Below are positions 4,970 through 5,050 of a DNA stretch of 5,050 nucleotides, piece after piece (within the stretch, counting starts at the first letter, position 1; the number at the start of each line of letters is the position of its first letter). Made by a program: the position numbers and the translations under genes. The DNA lies in the NCBI GenBank assembly GCA_937891325.1, contig CALAFU010000182.1, positions 1 to 5,050 on the forward strand. The letters are read 5' to 3'. A model generated the notes under the pieces. That model made no database searches, had not been told where the DNA came from, and worked only from the letters and a program-made list of their open reading frames with translations. This DNA is from an uncultured Candidatus Melainabacteria bacterium. Its GTDB lineage: Bacteria; Cyanobacteriota; Vampirovibrionia; Gastranaerophilales; Gastranaerophilaceae.

Positions 4970-5050
4970 GTCGAACAATTCCCAATTGAAATGTTTGCTA
5001 TTAACGAATTCTAATAAGGCTCTATGGTCTAGTTGTTTCATTCTTGAGAT
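4955..5050 (-). CDS. C-terminal end of an unidentified minus-strand gene
   Basis: One frame stays open from the right edge to a TAG at 4957-4955, giving the last 31 residues of a protein; the other two minus-strand frames are closed within about 30 bases. The fragment contains HRALLEFVNSKHFNWELFDL, with a natural mix of hydrophobic, aromatic and charged residues that looks like a C-terminal helix pair. It is too short for a family call. It is convergent with, and overlaps by 15 bases, the small protein gene. Chance openness over 31 codons in AT-rich DNA is possible, hence the moderate confidence. Confidence 0.55.
   Translation of the reverse strand: MSRMKQLDHRALLEFVNSKHFNWELFDLLVK

Overview
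The window is AT-rich bacterial DNA with tightly packed genes. It has no rRNA, tRNA, CRISPR array or transposon that I can see. The combination points to a low-GC, Gram-negative-type (diderm) bacterium: a Spy/CpxP-like secreted protein beside an ECF sigma factor, a LipM-type octanoyltransferase, a long-chain polyprenyl diphosphate synthase and an NSS-family transporter. A gut Vampirovibrionia/Melainabacteria member (Gastranaerophilales) is my best guess. It rests on gene style and composition, not on a marker gene, so an unusual Firmicutes relative is not excluded.

Left part (1-1449, minus strand): a two-gene unit is read right to left. The first gene is a short LipM-like octanoyl/lipoyl transferase. 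Two bases after its stop comes a polyprenyl diphosphate synthase that runs off the left edge. A good housekeeping promoter ends so close to the lipM ATG that the message looks leaderless. A perfect 17-bp inverted repeat at 1507-1541 separates this unit from the next and probably terminates it.

Middle (1554-2947, minus strand): a compact three-gene envelope-stress module reads anti-sigma factor (zinc-binding, one membrane segment), then ECF sigma factor, then a secreted LTxxQ (Spy/CpxP-like) protein. The first two genes overlap by one base (TAATG) and the third follows after 15 bases. Upstream lies a GAAC-N16-CGTT sequence that looks like an ECF promoter and could make the module autoregulated; an inverted repeat, TGAACA-N5-TGTTCA, overlaps its -35 element. 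The likely logic is that the membrane anti-sigma factor holds the sigma factor until envelope or metal stress, the sigma factor then transcribes its own unit, and the Spy-like product acts as periplasmic chaperone or sensor.

Right part (3105-5050): a divergently transcribed 12-helix sodium:neurotransmitter-symporter-family transporter (probably amino acid uptake) is followed by a 92-residue charged protein of unknown function. The start codon of the latter lies in the arm of a perfect 12-bp inverted repeat. Its stop codon lies in a small palindrome shared with the stop codon of a convergent minus-strand gene that enters from the right edge. No stretch over 300 bases lacks a gene; the longest intergenic gap is the 157-base divergent region 2948-3104.
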